Position numbers and translations under genes: made by a program. A DNA stretch of 64,000 nucleotides from Clostridiales bacterium COT073_COT-073 (GTDB lineage: Bacteria; Bacillota; Clostridia; Lachnospirales; Vallitaleaceae), in the NCBI GenBank assembly GCA_003858485.1, contig RQYD01000030.1, positions 1-64,000 of the forward strand, in the 5' to 3' direction. Below are positions 7,586 through 16,992 of the stretch, piece after piece; position 1 is the stretch's first letter, and the number at the start of each line of letters is the position of its first letter. Under the pieces are notes generated by a model. The model saw only the letters and a program-made list of their open reading frames with translations, did not search any database and was not told where the DNA came from.

Positions 7586-9070
7586 ATGCTGATTATTTCT
7601 TTGAGCCTGATGACAATTGTCTCCATTTATATGGTTATACGACGGCGTGATATATTATCCATTTATTTATTGGCAGTTACGATCTGTCTGGTTATTATGT
7701 TTGCCGGAATTATCACCAACATTGCGAAAATTGGAGGATATAATCAGGAACAAATTGTTTTTCTTTTTTTATTTGAAAAGATTCAAAAGGTATTAAGAGA
7801 TTGGCCGATTACATTAAGCAGCTTAGGCTATTCAGTAGCCATTGGCCGGACGCTTTTTCCATATTTTTTGCTGTTGACAGCCATGGAATGTTCAATGATT
7901 GCCTGGGTCAGAAGAAAGAAAAAAAAATTACAATTGCTGGCTTTGGTGATACCTGTCATGTTTTTGATTTATTATTACCCGAATATATTCAGAGAACTGG
8001 TCAATAGCCGCTTTTGGCTGTTGGTGTTTATGATCTATGCAGCCAGAATTTGGATTATATTGTATGTGGCTCTGGCCTTTTTGCTTTTGGGAATTGAGTA
8101 TTTTAATATTACCATGACTTACTGCCGGCGCAACTTCCGGCTGATTGTTCTGGGGAATATTGGTTTAAGTGCCTTTTATTTTATTTATGCCATTCAGGAT
8201 CCAGCTCAAATTTATAATATGTTTATTGGAGAATATTTGGAAATTGGCAGCATTACCTATATTCGTCAGTCGATCATACAATATGGTTATATCAGTGTGG
8301 CGATTTTCATTTTATTTTTTCTGATCATGGGTACCATTGGGATGATTGGCTACACCACTCTGAATTACATTGAAGAACGCAAAGACTTGATTTTAAAAAA
8401 GAAATTTAATTCACGTAGTTTAGGAATTTCAATTTTTGCCCATAATGTAAAAAATCAATTATTAGCTTCACGGGTTATTTATAAAAAGATGGAAAAGGCA
8501 TTAAACGAAGATGAAATGGATAGAGAGCAATTGCTGAAGTATTGCCGGAATTTGATGGCCTTTAATGAAGATATGTTGTCCAAGATGAATTCTTTTTATA
8601 ATTCTCTGAAAGACAGCCGGATCGAGCTGCGGCCCTGTGACCTGAAAACAGTGGTTGAGGAGGCAGTAGACAGATGTAAAAGCGATAAGGAAGAGATTGA
8701 GATTATTTTGGATTTTCAGGATAGTCCTACAATTTTGGCTGATTCTGTCAGATTAAGTGAAGCTCTGACTAATTTAATTACAAACAGCAAGGAGGCAGAA
8801 GCTACGAAAATTATTATTCGTTTGCAAAAAGAAAGATTATACCATGTGATTGTAATAGAAGATAATGGGAATGGGATAACGAAAAAAGTGATTCGCAAAA
8901 TATTTGAGCCATTTCAATCAACCAAGCCATCATCGACCAATTGGGGATTGGGCTTATATTATGTGCGCCGGACGATCAAAAACCATCATGGAAATATTCA
9001 TATTGAAAGTAAAGTTGGTGAGGGAACCACATTTTTTATTATGCTGCCTAAATTTTTGGTTAATTCATAG
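7586..9070 (+). CDS. Membrane sensor histidine kinase
   Basis: 494 residues from ATG 7586, which has GGAGG five bases upstream; an earlier ATG (7529) sits in the terminator hairpin. The first ~255 residues hold about seven or eight hydrophobic helices and no obvious extracellular domain, so the signal may be sensed in or at the membrane. The H-box is in IFAHNVKNQLLAS (about 287-299). The ATPase domain has N-box NLITNSKEA, G1 EDNGNGI, F-box IFEPFQSTK and G2 NWGLGLYYV. The response regulator gene follows 75 bases downstream. Position beside the NitT/TauT importer suggests control of that transporter, but this is only inference. Confidence 0.88.
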   Translation: MLIISLSLMTIVSIYMVIRRRDILSIYLLAVTICLVIMFAGIITNIAKIGGYNQEQIVFLFLFEKIQKVLRDWPITLSSLGYSVAIGRTLFPYFLLLTAMECSMIAWVRRKKKKLQLLALVIPVMFLIYYYPNIFRELVNSRFWLLVFMIYAARIWIILYVALAFLLLGIEYFNITMTYCRRNFRLIVLGNIGLSAFYFIYAIQDPAQIYNMFIGEYLEIGSITYIRQSIIQYGYISVAIFILFFLIMGTIGMIGYTTLNYIEERKDLILKKKFNSRSLGISIFAHNVKNQLLASRVIYKKMEKALNEDEMDREQLLKYCRNLMAFNEDMLSKMNSFYNSLKDSRIELRPCDLKTVVEEAVDRCKSDKEEIEIILDFQDSPTILADSVRLSEALTNLITNSKEAEATKIIIRLQKERLYHVIVIEDNGNGITKKVIRKIFEPFQSTKPSSTNWGLGLYYVRRTIKNHHGNIHIESKVGEGTTFFIMLPKFLVNS

Positions 9071-9145
9071 GTTGGTGACCAAAGCAACTGGATGGGATTA
9101 AACAGGCAGCAGTAAAATTGAATTGATTAGAAAAGAGGAAAAGAT

Positions 9146-9832
9146 ATGGATACAATTAAAATTTTGGTTGCAGAGGATTTTGAGATCCTGCGTGAAGATA
9201 TATGTGAAACTCTAAGCAAACAAGATGATTTTACTGTAATTGGAGCAGTCGGTTCAGGCAAAGCTGCTTGTGAGTTTGTTGAAAAGAACTCAAAAGTAGA
9301 CATTATTTTAATGGATATTCAAATGGAACATGCCAATGCCGGCATAGAGGCTGCTGAAAAAATTGTTAAAAATTTTCCCATGATCAAGATTTTATTTTTA
9401 ACAGCCTATGAAAAAGAAGATATGATACTTAGAGGCATGGCCACCGGTGCTGTTGATTATGTGGTTAAAGATATTGACCCGGAAGAGCTGGCAAAAAAAG
9501 TCAGAAATGCTTATCAAGATAAAGTGGTTTTAGATTCTTATATCCAGAAAACAGTAATGGATGAATATGCCAGATTACGATACAGTGAGCGGAGTTTATT
9601 GTTTTTTATTTATAATGTAGGTAAACTGACTCCAGCTGAGAAAGAGCTGGTTAAACTTTTGCTGGAAGGTAAGAAAAACCGGGAAATTGCTGAACTTCGT
9701 CATGTCGAAATTGGTACAGTCAAAACTCAGGTCAGAAGTTTGTTGGGCAAGTTTGGCTGCACCCGTAAAGAGGAAGTGGTTAAAATGATTCATGATTTAA
9801 ACTTAGACCAGCTCTTTGGTAAAATGGAGTAA
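9146..9832 (+). CDS. NarL/LuxR-type response regulator
   Basis: 228 residues. The receiver domain (about 1-125) has the acidic pair E10-D11 (KILVAEDFE), the phospho-acceptor aspartate in DIILMDIQM (about residue 53), a T in FLTAYEKED and the conserved K in YVVKDID. The output (about 160-225) is a LuxR-type helix-turn-helix: LTPAEKELVKLLLEGKKNREIAE then VEIGTVKTQVRSLLGKFG. It should be phosphorylated by the kinase encoded just upstream and bind DNA as a dimer. The start has AGAGG upstream. Target genes are not visible from the sequence. Confidence 0.9.
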   Translation: MDTIKILVAEDFEILREDICETLSKQDDFTVIGAVGSGKAACEFVEKNSKVDIILMDIQMEHANAGIEAAEKIVKNFPMIKILFLTAYEKEDMILRGMATGAVDYVVKDIDPEELAKKVRNAYQDKVVLDSYIQKTVMDEYARLRYSERSLLFFIYNVGKLTPAEKELVKLLLEGKKNREIAELRHVEIGTVKTQVRSLLGKFGCTRKEEVVKMIHDLNLDQLFGKME

Positions 9833-9911
9833 TAGCCGATATAAATGGATAATCAAAAATAGGCAAAAGTGATCAGTTACAGAAATGATTTTCCGGCATT
9901 TTAAGTTCATG

Positions 9912-9957
9912 ACTCAACTTTTCCGTGTTTTCTGAAAAGAACAGTAGCAAGGTTGTG
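9912..9957 (+). repeat. Diverged partial copy of the ACTCAACTTT repeat
   Basis: This stretch begins ACTCAACTTTTCCGTG and goes on with a diverged version of the first ~45 bases of the 119-bp repeats at 36062 and 38215, ending near GGTTGTGC where they have GGTGTGC. The hairpin part of the repeat is missing. It lies between the response regulator and the mgtC-like gene. Confidence 0.45.
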
Positions 9958-10034
9958 CTAATAAAAAAGGCTTGAAATTTAAAGAGAAATTGTTTATGAT
10001 TAGGAATGCATTTGCCATGAAGCGGAGGGCTAAG

Positions 10035-10736
10035 ATGGGAATTATAATGGGAATTATATATGAAAATATCAGAGGAATTAGCATTGAGGCACTGCTGATC
10101 AAGACATTGTTAGCGCTGCTGGTAGGTGGAGTGTTGGGATTTGAACGTGGTCGCAAAAGACGTCCGGCTGGCTTCCGGACCTTTATGCTGGTTTGTTTTG
10201 GCTCGATGACAGTAATGACTACCAACCAATATGTATTTACGGAGTTAGCCGTCTCAGACCCGGTACGTTTGGGTGCTCAGGTAGTCAGCGGCATTGGTTT
10301 TCTGGGAGCTGGTACGATTATTACCAATTCTAAGAATCAAATCAGCGGCATTACTACAGCAGCCAGTTTATGGACAGCAGCATGTCTGGGGCTGGCGATT
10401 GGTATTGGCTTTTATGAACTTTCGATTATTGGTCTTTTTGTGGTATTGTTAATTACATCAGGCCTGCATTATGTTGATAATTATTTAATGCTTAAATCCA
10501 GGATTATCCGTCTTTATATTGAATTTGATTCTGCCCGGCCAATTAGCCAGTTGGTGGAATTTGGGCGGACCAATCAATATGAAATCAATGATTTGCAGAT
10601 CAAGCGCAGTAAGGTTAGTAAGGATGTGGCAGATGTTATTTTACTGGTGCGTTCCAGTAAGAAAAGAAGTCATGCGGAAATGATTCAGGAATGGGAAAGC
10701 ATTGAAGGGGTCCAGTATATTGAGGCAATTGAATAG
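10035..10736 (+). CDS. MgtC/SapB family membrane protein
   Basis: 233 residues from ATG 10035, chosen because GGAGGG lies five bases upstream; a longer frame starts at 9972. It has four or five membrane helices in the first ~140 residues with family motifs GGVLGFERGRKRRPAGFRT and VSGIGFLGAGTI, then a soluble C-terminal domain of ~85 residues of ACT-like size. MgtC-type proteins are linked to growth at low magnesium and to control of the F-type ATP synthase in some pathogens; the chemical role is debated. No magnesium-sensing leader was recognised upstream, and no relation to the neighbouring regulators is evident. Confidence 0.85.
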   Translation: MGIIMGIIYENIRGISIEALLIKTLLALLVGGVLGFERGRKRRPAGFRTFMLVCFGSMTVMTTNQYVFTELAVSDPVRLGAQVVSGIGFLGAGTIITNSKNQISGITTAASLWTAACLGLAIGIGFYELSIIGLFVVLLITSGLHYVDNYLMLKSRIIRLYIEFDSARPISQLVEFGRTNQYEINDLQIKRSKVSKDVADVILLVRSSKKRSHAEMIQEWESIEGVQYIEAIE

Positions 10737-10798
10737 TCATTGACTTGTTTGATGACTTCAGGCAAATATCGGAATCGGATCAGAAGCGAGGAAGCAAG

Positions 10799-13033
10799 AT
10801 GCGTAATCGTAAATTTTACAAAAGATTATTGTTGACCTATTTGGGAATCGTGTTTTTATATACATTGATTATGATAGGTCTGTTTTTTGTGGGCGCAAAA
10901 AAATATATCAGTACCAGACTGGATACCCAAAATCGGCTGTTTTTAGAGCAATATGCCAAAACAGTGGATACAGCTCTGGATATGTCATTTAATGTTTCAA
11001 AGCAAATGTTCAGCAGTAGTGAAGTACAAACTTTCTTATTGGCCAAAGAGATTGACTATTATAATTTAACCATGATTTATCGGGGCATTCATAAAACACT
11101 TTCTCCATTTAGCCGCTTTAATTTTTTTCTGGCCATTGGCAAGAGTAATTCTGATATGGTGATTAGTACAGCCGGTACTTTAAAAGAGAAAGAATTCTAT
11201 CAGAAGATGAATTTTCCCTTTCTTGACTCAAAGGAGCATGAGCAGTATTTTGTCGGTCAGGATGCAAAAAATTTGGTGTTAAAGACCAGTTCCGATTTTT
11301 ATGGGGTGACCGAGCCAATGATTACCATTATTGACAGGCAGCGGCTGCTCAGTAATATTGAAATGCTGTCCTATGTGTCTTATCCGGAAAAAGGGCTGTT
11401 TCCTGATATTTCGGAATTAAGCAATGGTGCTTTGCTGGTTAAAAATGGAGCAGATATTTTAATTCAGCGCAATTATGGGATTGCTGAAAATAAGTGGCAG
11501 GGGATGTCAGAAGCTGATTGGAAGCAGTCCGGTTTGACAGGTTATGCCAGTTATACCTGTGCTTTGGAGTTTGGTGATTTGAGCCTTTGCTATATTATTC
11601 CCAAACCGACTTTTTGGGAGATGTGGACAGAGATTATATCGGAATTTGGCCTTATTTATTTGGGATTAATTCTTTTTGGGGCAATTGGTGCTTATTTTAC
11701 CACCCGCAAGGTGTATCAGCCGGTTTTATCAGTGGTCAATCAATTTCAGGAAAATTATGATATCAGCGGAATTACAGATGAATTTGCAATTATTCGGACT
11801 GCCTCTGAAAAAATGACATTGGCCAAAGAAGAACTGGAACAGATTATTTGGGCCAATAAAGCTCCACTGAAAACTAAATTTATGAGAGATTTGCTCTATG
11901 GCTTATCTGATCAGGATGATATTGAAGAAAAAATTGCCAAGTATGATTTGCAGGATTTTAAAGGTCCATTTCAGTTATTGGTAATTGAACATATTAATTA
12001 TGCCAAAATGGGGGAGCGCTTTTCTGAGAATCATTTGATTGAAATTCGCAAAAATATTATGGCATTGTATTTGCAATTATTAGATCAGGCCGGCATCCGT
12101 TATGAAATCGTTGAGTTGGAAACCAATCGGGTAGCCATTTTACTAAGCCGAATGGAGTACATGGATATTAAATCTGATTTAGAAGAGCTGTTGGAATCCT
12201 TTGACAAAGATTATGGAATTCAGGTTTTGGCAATTTTGGGAAAACAAGCTGAAAAATTGGATGATTTGGATATTAGCTACAGTTCAGCGCTTGAACAACT
12301 AGGGTATCGCAATTTATTACCAAAAAATAAAATTATTTTGTATGATAAAAAATTGGAAGTAAAGCCAATGGCATACTATTATCCGCTGGATGTTGAAGAA
12401 GGTTTGATTAATTATGTGGAGCAGCGGAAAGAAGAAGAAACTCATTTGCTGCTGGAACATATTTTAAATCAAAATTTTAAACATCATCATATGACTGCTG
12501 AAACAGTTTCGTTGCTGACTTTTGCAATTATAGCCACCATTAACCGCCTGCTTAATCAGCAATTTAAGAAAGTAGAAGATGTCTATGGAGAGGGGATTAT
12601 TTTATATTTGGAGCTAAAAGCAGCAGAAGAAGAAGTGGCTTTTAAAGATAAGGTGCACAGCTTATTCCAAACTTTGCTGGAAAAACTGGAGGATCATCAG
12701 GATTATCACGAAGATAGTCTGGCTGGTCGGCTGCTTGAATATATTCATGCTAATTATCAAACCGATATTTCTTTAAATGATGTAGCAGAAGCTTTTTCGA
12801 TTACTCCGACTTATGTCAGTATGCTCTTTAAAAAAGAATACAAAACCAATTTTAAAGATTATCTCAATCGTTATAAGATTGAACAGGCTAAAGAAATTAT
12901 GAAAAACAATAAGTCTGTTAAAAATAAAGAGCTTTCCGAAGCGGTGGGCTTTAATAGTGTTAATACTTTTCTTAGATTGTTCAAAAAGTATACAGGAGAA
13001 ACTCCAGGCAAATATATGGAATCCAAACGTTAA
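10799..13033 (+). CDS. Membrane-bound AraC/YesN-type transcriptional regulator
   Basis: 744 residues from ATG 10799 (GCGAGGA upstream; a longer frame from 10745 lacks a good site). A membrane helix at about 10-32 and a second at about 275-295 bracket a ~240-residue extracellular sensor. After that come a linker with a degenerate GGDEF-like region (about 355-500) and a C-terminal AraC helix-turn-helix pair (about 645-744: DISLNDVAEAFSITPTYVSMLF, then VGFNSVNTFLRLFKKYTGETP). Such proteins control polysaccharide loci in Paenibacillus and Clostridia. The LplB/YtcP genes follow directly, so it most likely senses a glycan breakdown product and activates them. Confidence 0.88.
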   Translation: MRNRKFYKRLLLTYLGIVFLYTLIMIGLFFVGAKKYISTRLDTQNRLFLEQYAKTVDTALDMSFNVSKQMFSSSEVQTFLLAKEIDYYNLTMIYRGIHKTLSPFSRFNFFLAIGKSNSDMVISTAGTLKEKEFYQKMNFPFLDSKEHEQYFVGQDAKNLVLKTSSDFYGVTEPMITIIDRQRLLSNIEMLSYVSYPEKGLFPDISELSNGALLVKNGADILIQRNYGIAENKWQGMSEADWKQSGLTGYASYTCALEFGDLSLCYIIPKPTFWEMWTEIISEFGLIYLGLILFGAIGAYFTTRKVYQPVLSVVNQFQENYDISGITDEFAIIRTASEKMTLAKEELEQIIWANKAPLKTKFMRDLLYGLSDQDDIEEKIAKYDLQDFKGPFQLLVIEHINYAKMGERFSENHLIEIRKNIMALYLQLLDQAGIRYEIVELETNRVAILLSRMEYMDIKSDLEELLESFDKDYGIQVLAILGKQAEKLDDLDISYSSALEQLGYRNLLPKNKIILYDKKLEVKPMAYYYPLDVEEGLINYVEQRKEEETHLLLEHILNQNFKHHHMTAETVSLLTFAIIATINRLLNQQFKKVEDVYGEGIILYLELKAAEEEVAFKDKVHSLFQTLLEKLEDHQDYHEDSLAGRLLEYIHANYQTDISLNDVAEAFSITPTYVSMLFKKEYKTNFKDYLNRYKIEQAKEIMKNNKSVKNKELSEAVGFNSVNTFLRLFKKYTGETPGKYMESKR

Positions 13034-13110
13034 CCAAAAAAATGGATGTCAAATAGGAAAAGCCATGATCAAAGAGGAGAAGAGCAGAGTTTAAAATTTG
13101 CAACTGACGG

Positions 13111-13149
13111 TTGAAAAAATGGAGATGATTTGAAAAAATGGAGAAGAAT
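13111..13149 (+). promoter_or_regulatory. Tandem 19-bp direct repeats, candidate AraC-type binding sites
   Basis: TTGAAAAAATGGAGA occurs at 13111 and again at 13130, in the same orientation and 19 bp apart, about 75-110 bases before the permease gene. AraC-type activators usually bind direct repeats with this sort of spacing just upstream of -35, and the AraC-type regulator gene ends only 78 bases before. The role is inferred. Confidence 0.5.
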
Positions 13150-13221
13150 TTGTTAAATTAGAAATAGATTTTGTAACACATTTGTGATATTTTGGTTTTA
13201 GCAAATTAGGAGGAAACACAA

Positions 13222-14223
13222 ATGAAGCAAAATGTGAAACAAAAAAAACAGAATTATTCAGTTGGAAATTCAACTGCCGTTTTAACCAAACCGCAAAAAA
13301 CGGATTTAGTTTTATGGCTAAGCAAAGGGTTTAAAAATGTAATAAAGCATTGGCAGTTATTTGCAATTATGATACCAGCAATTTTATTTTATATCTTCTT
13401 TATGTATCGTCCGATGTGGGGATTGCAAATTGCTTTTAAAAACTTTAAAATTTTTGCCGGAATCGATAAAAGTCCGTGGGTTGGTTTTGATCATTTTGTA
13501 AAGTTTGTAGAAAGTCCATATTTTTGGAGAAACTTAAAAAATACCTTATTAATTAATTTTTACGGTTTGATTTTTGGTTTCCCCATTCCAATTCTTCTGG
13601 CCTTAATGTTAAATGAAGTGAAACATGTCCGCTATAAAAAACTGATTCAAACTCTTACCTATTTACCACATTTTATTTCAATAGTAGTTATCGCCGGTAT
13701 TGTGGTCAATTTTCTGTCGCCCAGCAATGGTTTGATCAATATTATGATTGAAAAATTAGGTGGCCAGAAAATTAATTTCCTGGTTAAACCGGAATATTTC
13801 CGGACCATTTTTATCAGTATGAATATTTGGAAAGAAGCGGGCTTTAATGCCATTGTTTACTTGGCGGCCCTGTCAGGGATTGACCCCAATTTATACGAAG
13901 CGGCATATGTAGATGGTGCCAATAAATTCAAGCGAATTTTGCATGTGACCATTCCCGGAATTATGCCAACGATCATTGTTTTATTGGTATTAAAAATTGG
14001 CAGTATGTTATCGGTTGGATATGAAGCAATTATTCTTTTGTATCAGCCGGCGACTTTTGAAACAGCGGATGTGATCAGTACCTATGTTTATCGGATGGGT
14101 TTGGAAAATTCCCGATATGATTATGCCGCCGCGGTAGGACTGTTTAATGCGATTGTATCTGTGATATTAGTCATATTTGCTAATAAAGTCAGTAAGAAAT
14201 TTTCAGGCACATCATTGTGGTAA
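13222..14223 (+). CDS. LplB/YtcP-type oligosaccharide ABC permease 1
   Basis: 333 residues with about six membrane helices after a ~45-residue cytoplasmic N-terminus. The YRPMWGLQIAFKNFKIFAGI region is typical of LplB proteins, and the coupling loop is EAAYVDGANKFKRILHVTIPG (about 231-251). It pairs with the next gene to form the channel of a carbohydrate importer. No dedicated ATPase gene is present; importers of this family commonly share an MsmX-like ATPase encoded elsewhere. An AGGAGG site precedes the start and the second permease follows after 12 bases. The lyase genes downstream suggest a glycosaminoglycan oligosaccharide as substrate. Confidence 0.9.
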   Translation: MKQNVKQKKQNYSVGNSTAVLTKPQKTDLVLWLSKGFKNVIKHWQLFAIMIPAILFYIFFMYRPMWGLQIAFKNFKIFAGIDKSPWVGFDHFVKFVESPYFWRNLKNTLLINFYGLIFGFPIPILLALMLNEVKHVRYKKLIQTLTYLPHFISIVVIAGIVVNFLSPSNGLINIMIEKLGGQKINFLVKPEYFRTIFISMNIWKEAGFNAIVYLAALSGIDPNLYEAAYVDGANKFKRILHVTIPGIMPTIIVLLVLKIGSMLSVGYEAIILLYQPATFETADVISTYVYRMGLENSRYDYAAAVGLFNAIVSVILVIFANKVSKKFSGTSLW

Positions 14224-14235
14224 GGAGGGACGGAA

Positions 14236-15111
14236 ATGAATTTTAAACAAAGCAAATCGGAAAAATTCTTTTCGGTATTAAATTATGTGCTGTTGGCATT
14301 AATTGGTTTTATTACTGTATATCCGCTGATTTATGTTTTTTCGGCTTCGATCAGTTCACCGGATGCCATTATTTCAGGAAAAGTATTGCTGCTGCCAAAA
14401 GAACTGACTTTTGAGGCTTATCGGAAAATTATTGAAAACAAAAGTATTTGGATCGGTTATGCCAACTCGTTTTTCTATATGTTTGCCGGAACTTTAGTCA
14501 ACCTGATCTTTACGATCTCGGCAGCCTATCCGCTGTCCAAAAAGCGATTACCGGCTTTAAAGTTCTGGACTGTGTTTTTTCTGCTGACAATGTGGTTTCA
14601 GGCAGGTATGATCCCGTTCTACTTAAATATTGTCAGTTTAAATTTACTTAATACCAGAACCGTTATTTTACTGGCATTTGCGATGACTCCATTTAATATG
14701 ATTCTATTGCGGACTTTCTTTCAGTCGATCCCGGTATCCCTGGAAGAAGCAGCCAAAGTGGATGGAGCTTCCGAATTTTATATTCTGGCCCGCATTTATC
14801 TGCCATTATCCAAAGCCGGTTTGGCAACCATTGGTTTATTTTATGCGGTCACTCGCTGGAATGGCTATTTCTGGAACATGATTCTGCTTAAAGATGATAA
14901 TAAGATTCCGCTTCAGGTTATGCTTAAAAAAATGATTGTAGAAACCAAAATTGCGGAAAGCATTCAGGATATGGATATCAGCAGCAGTGTTTCCACGGAA
15001 ACTTTAATTTACTCAACGATTATTATTTCAGTTGTGCCAATGATGATCGTATATCCTTATATTCAGAAATACTTTGCTGAAGGTATGCTGCTTGGGGCAG
15101 TCAAAGAATAG
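14236..15111 (+). CDS. LplC/YtcP-type oligosaccharide ABC permease 2
   Basis: 291 residues and six membrane helices. The coupling loop reads EEAAKVDGASEFYILARIYLP (about 175-195), and the C-terminus YIQKYFAEGMLLGAVKE is the family's usual ending. It follows permease 1 by 12 bases with its own AAGGAGGG site, so translation is closely linked. The two permeases are clearly different from each other and would form a heterodimer. Confidence 0.9.
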   Translation: MNFKQSKSEKFFSVLNYVLLALIGFITVYPLIYVFSASISSPDAIISGKVLLLPKELTFEAYRKIIENKSIWIGYANSFFYMFAGTLVNLIFTISAAYPLSKKRLPALKFWTVFFLLTMWFQAGMIPFYLNIVSLNLLNTRTVILLAFAMTPFNMILLRTFFQSIPVSLEEAAKVDGASEFYILARIYLPLSKAGLATIGLFYAVTRWNGYFWNMILLKDDNKIPLQVMLKKMIVETKIAESIQDMDISSSVSTETLIYSTIIISVVPMMIVYPYIQKYFAEGMLLGAVKE

Positions 15112-15140
15112 GCTAAAGTGTATAAGTACAGAAAATGGAA

Positions 15141-15250
15141 GCAGCCGCAAAGCCGGCGGTGGCTTCTCCCGACAGATTTTGATTATTTCAGGTCCCACTG
15201 ATTGAGTTCTGCTCAATCTTTTATATAAACTCAGCGGCGGTTTCGGCTGC
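15141..15250 (+). terminator. Terminator-type hairpin inside a larger inverted repeat
   Basis: GATTGAG/CTCAATC (15200-15218), followed by TTTTAT, looks like a terminator. It sits inside a longer imperfect inverted repeat (15141-15159 with 15232-15250: GCAGCCG-AAA-CCG against CGG-TTT-CGGCTGC). It separates the permeases from the binding-protein gene and could give partial termination or protect the downstream message, so that the lipoprotein is made in excess. The mechanism is inferred. Confidence 0.5.
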
Positions 15251-15294
15251 CGGTGAGGAAGCAAAATAAATTCAAAAAATAAAAGGAGGAACAA

Positions 15295-16929
15295 ATGAAG
15301 AAAAGATTATTAACTTTACTTTTGGCTCTGACATTAGTGGTTAGTGCGACTGCTTGTGGTGATAAGACTGCAAAGCAAGAAAACAAACCGGCAGTGGAAG
15401 AAAAGAAAGACAAACCAGAAGAAGCTAAAAATGACGAAAAGAAAGAAGAAGAGAAAAAAGAAGACAAAGCGGAAGCAACCAGTACCTTGGCCAGTGAAAA
15501 ACCATTGGAACTGAGCATTTTCTACTTCTTACATGAACCATATAAAGAGGATAATGCAGTGATGAAAAAAGCTGCGGAATTGACCAATGTGTCCTTAAAA
15601 GGCTATATTTCTCAGTCCTCTTCCAGCAATAAAGAAGCATTTTCTTTAATGGCTGCATCCGGACAATTAGCGGATATTGTTTGCTGGGATAACAATGCTA
15701 TCAGAGAATTGGCTCAACAAGGCGCATTCCTGGCATTGGATGAATTAATGGAACATGCGCCGCATATCAAGGCTTTCCTTGATGCCAATCCGGCAATTAA
15801 AAATCATGTTACCGCCGCTGACGGACATATCTACACCATTCCTTATATTCCGGATGGAGATGCTGCTCAGGGTTGGTATATCCGTAAAGACTGGCTTGAT
15901 AAATTAGGACTGAAAGAGCCGACCAATGCTCAGGAACTGCATGATGTATTATTAGCATTCAAAGAAAAAGATCCAAACGGCAATGGCAAAGCCGACGAAG
16001 TTCCTTACTTCAACCGTGATGGAAGTCCGAAGACTGTATTTGCTGATTTTGCTCAACTTTGGGGTGCAAAAGAAGCTTGGTATGCAGAAGATGGCAAAGT
16101 TAAATATGGCCCATATGAGCCTGCTTATAAAGAAGCATACAAAAACCTGGCTGATTGGTACAAAGAAGGTTTGATCGATCAGGAAATTTATACCCGCGGC
16201 AGAACTGCCAGAGATGTAATGTTAAAAGAAAACTTAGGTGGTATGACTCATGACTGGTTTGCCAGTACTTCTAAATACAACAGCAACGAAGGCATGGCTG
16301 AAGGCTTTAACTTTGCAGTTATGCTGCCGCCGGCTGATGTTAATGGCAAATCTTATGAAAGAACGGTCCGCAGTAAATTACACTGGAGCGGTTGGGGCAT
16401 TGCTGCCAGCAACCCGGATCCGGTAGCAACCATGAAGTACTTTGATTTCTTCTTTACCGAAGAAGGCCGCAGATTAAGCAATTTTGGTGTTGAGGGTGAA
16501 ACCTATACCATGGTTGATGGCAAACCGGTATTTAAAGATGAAATTTTAAAGAATGGTGACCCGGTTGTTAATTTAAGAGGATTTGGCTGTCAAATGACCA
16601 TCGGCGTTCAACAAGATTTTGAATATGAAAAACAATTGATGAACAAAGATGCTTTGGCCGGCGTACAACAATATGTTGATAAAAATGTATTTGGTCCGCA
16701 ATTCCCGACTTTACAATACACCGAAGAAGAAAATGCCAGAATGACAGAGCTGATGACTGCAATTGATACTTTAAAGGTAGAAACTGCACAAAAATGGGTG
16801 CTTGGTTCTGAAGAGGTAGAAAGCGGCTATGAAGGATTTAAGTCAGCAATGGAAAAATTTGGAATTGAAGAAGCGATCAAGATTCAACAAGAAGCGTATG
16901 ATCGTTATATGAAGAACTTATCCAAATAA
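15295..16929 (+). CDS. LplA/family-1 oligosaccharide-binding lipoprotein
   Basis: 544 residues. The signal peptide ends in the lipobox VVSATAC with Cys21. A highly charged Lys/Glu linker covers about 25-65, and the rest is a family-1 type binding domain of the size usual for LplB/YtcP systems (about 500 residues). The EKPLELSIFYF strand and DIVCWDNNAIRELAQQG pocket region, GWYIRKDWLDKLGLKEP and a conserved FFFTEEGRRLSNFGVEGETY segment mark the family. It has an AAAGGAGG site and a strong terminator follows. It should deliver oligosaccharides to the two permeases. Confidence 0.9.
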   Translation: MKKRLLTLLLALTLVVSATACGDKTAKQENKPAVEEKKDKPEEAKNDEKKEEEKKEDKAEATSTLASEKPLELSIFYFLHEPYKEDNAVMKKAAELTNVSLKGYISQSSSSNKEAFSLMAASGQLADIVCWDNNAIRELAQQGAFLALDELMEHAPHIKAFLDANPAIKNHVTAADGHIYTIPYIPDGDAAQGWYIRKDWLDKLGLKEPTNAQELHDVLLAFKEKDPNGNGKADEVPYFNRDGSPKTVFADFAQLWGAKEAWYAEDGKVKYGPYEPAYKEAYKNLADWYKEGLIDQEIYTRGRTARDVMLKENLGGMTHDWFASTSKYNSNEGMAEGFNFAVMLPPADVNGKSYERTVRSKLHWSGWGIAASNPDPVATMKYFDFFFTEEGRRLSNFGVEGETYTMVDGKPVFKDEILKNGDPVVNLRGFGCQMTIGVQQDFEYEKQLMNKDALAGVQQYVDKNVFGPQFPTLQYTEEENARMTELMTAIDTLKVETAQKWVLGSEEVESGYEGFKSAMEKFGIEEAIKIQQEAYDRYMKNLSK

Positions 16930-16940
16930 GCATTTTAAAC

Positions 16941-16975
16941 AAAAGGCAGATGGGATTTCCTGTCTGCCTTTTTTT
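16941..16975 (+). terminator. Strong terminator after the binding-protein gene
   Basis: AAAAGGCAGA and TCTGCCTTTTTTT form a 10-base stem with a T run. It ends 17 bases before the GTG start of the next gene, so the lyase gene is expressed by read-through or from a promoter not recognised here. Confidence 0.85.
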
Positions 16976-16992
16976 ACAGAAGCGAGGTTAAA

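Noticed and set aside
13111-13149. CRISPR-like direct repeats
   Set aside because: Only two units with no spacers; better explained as regulator sites.
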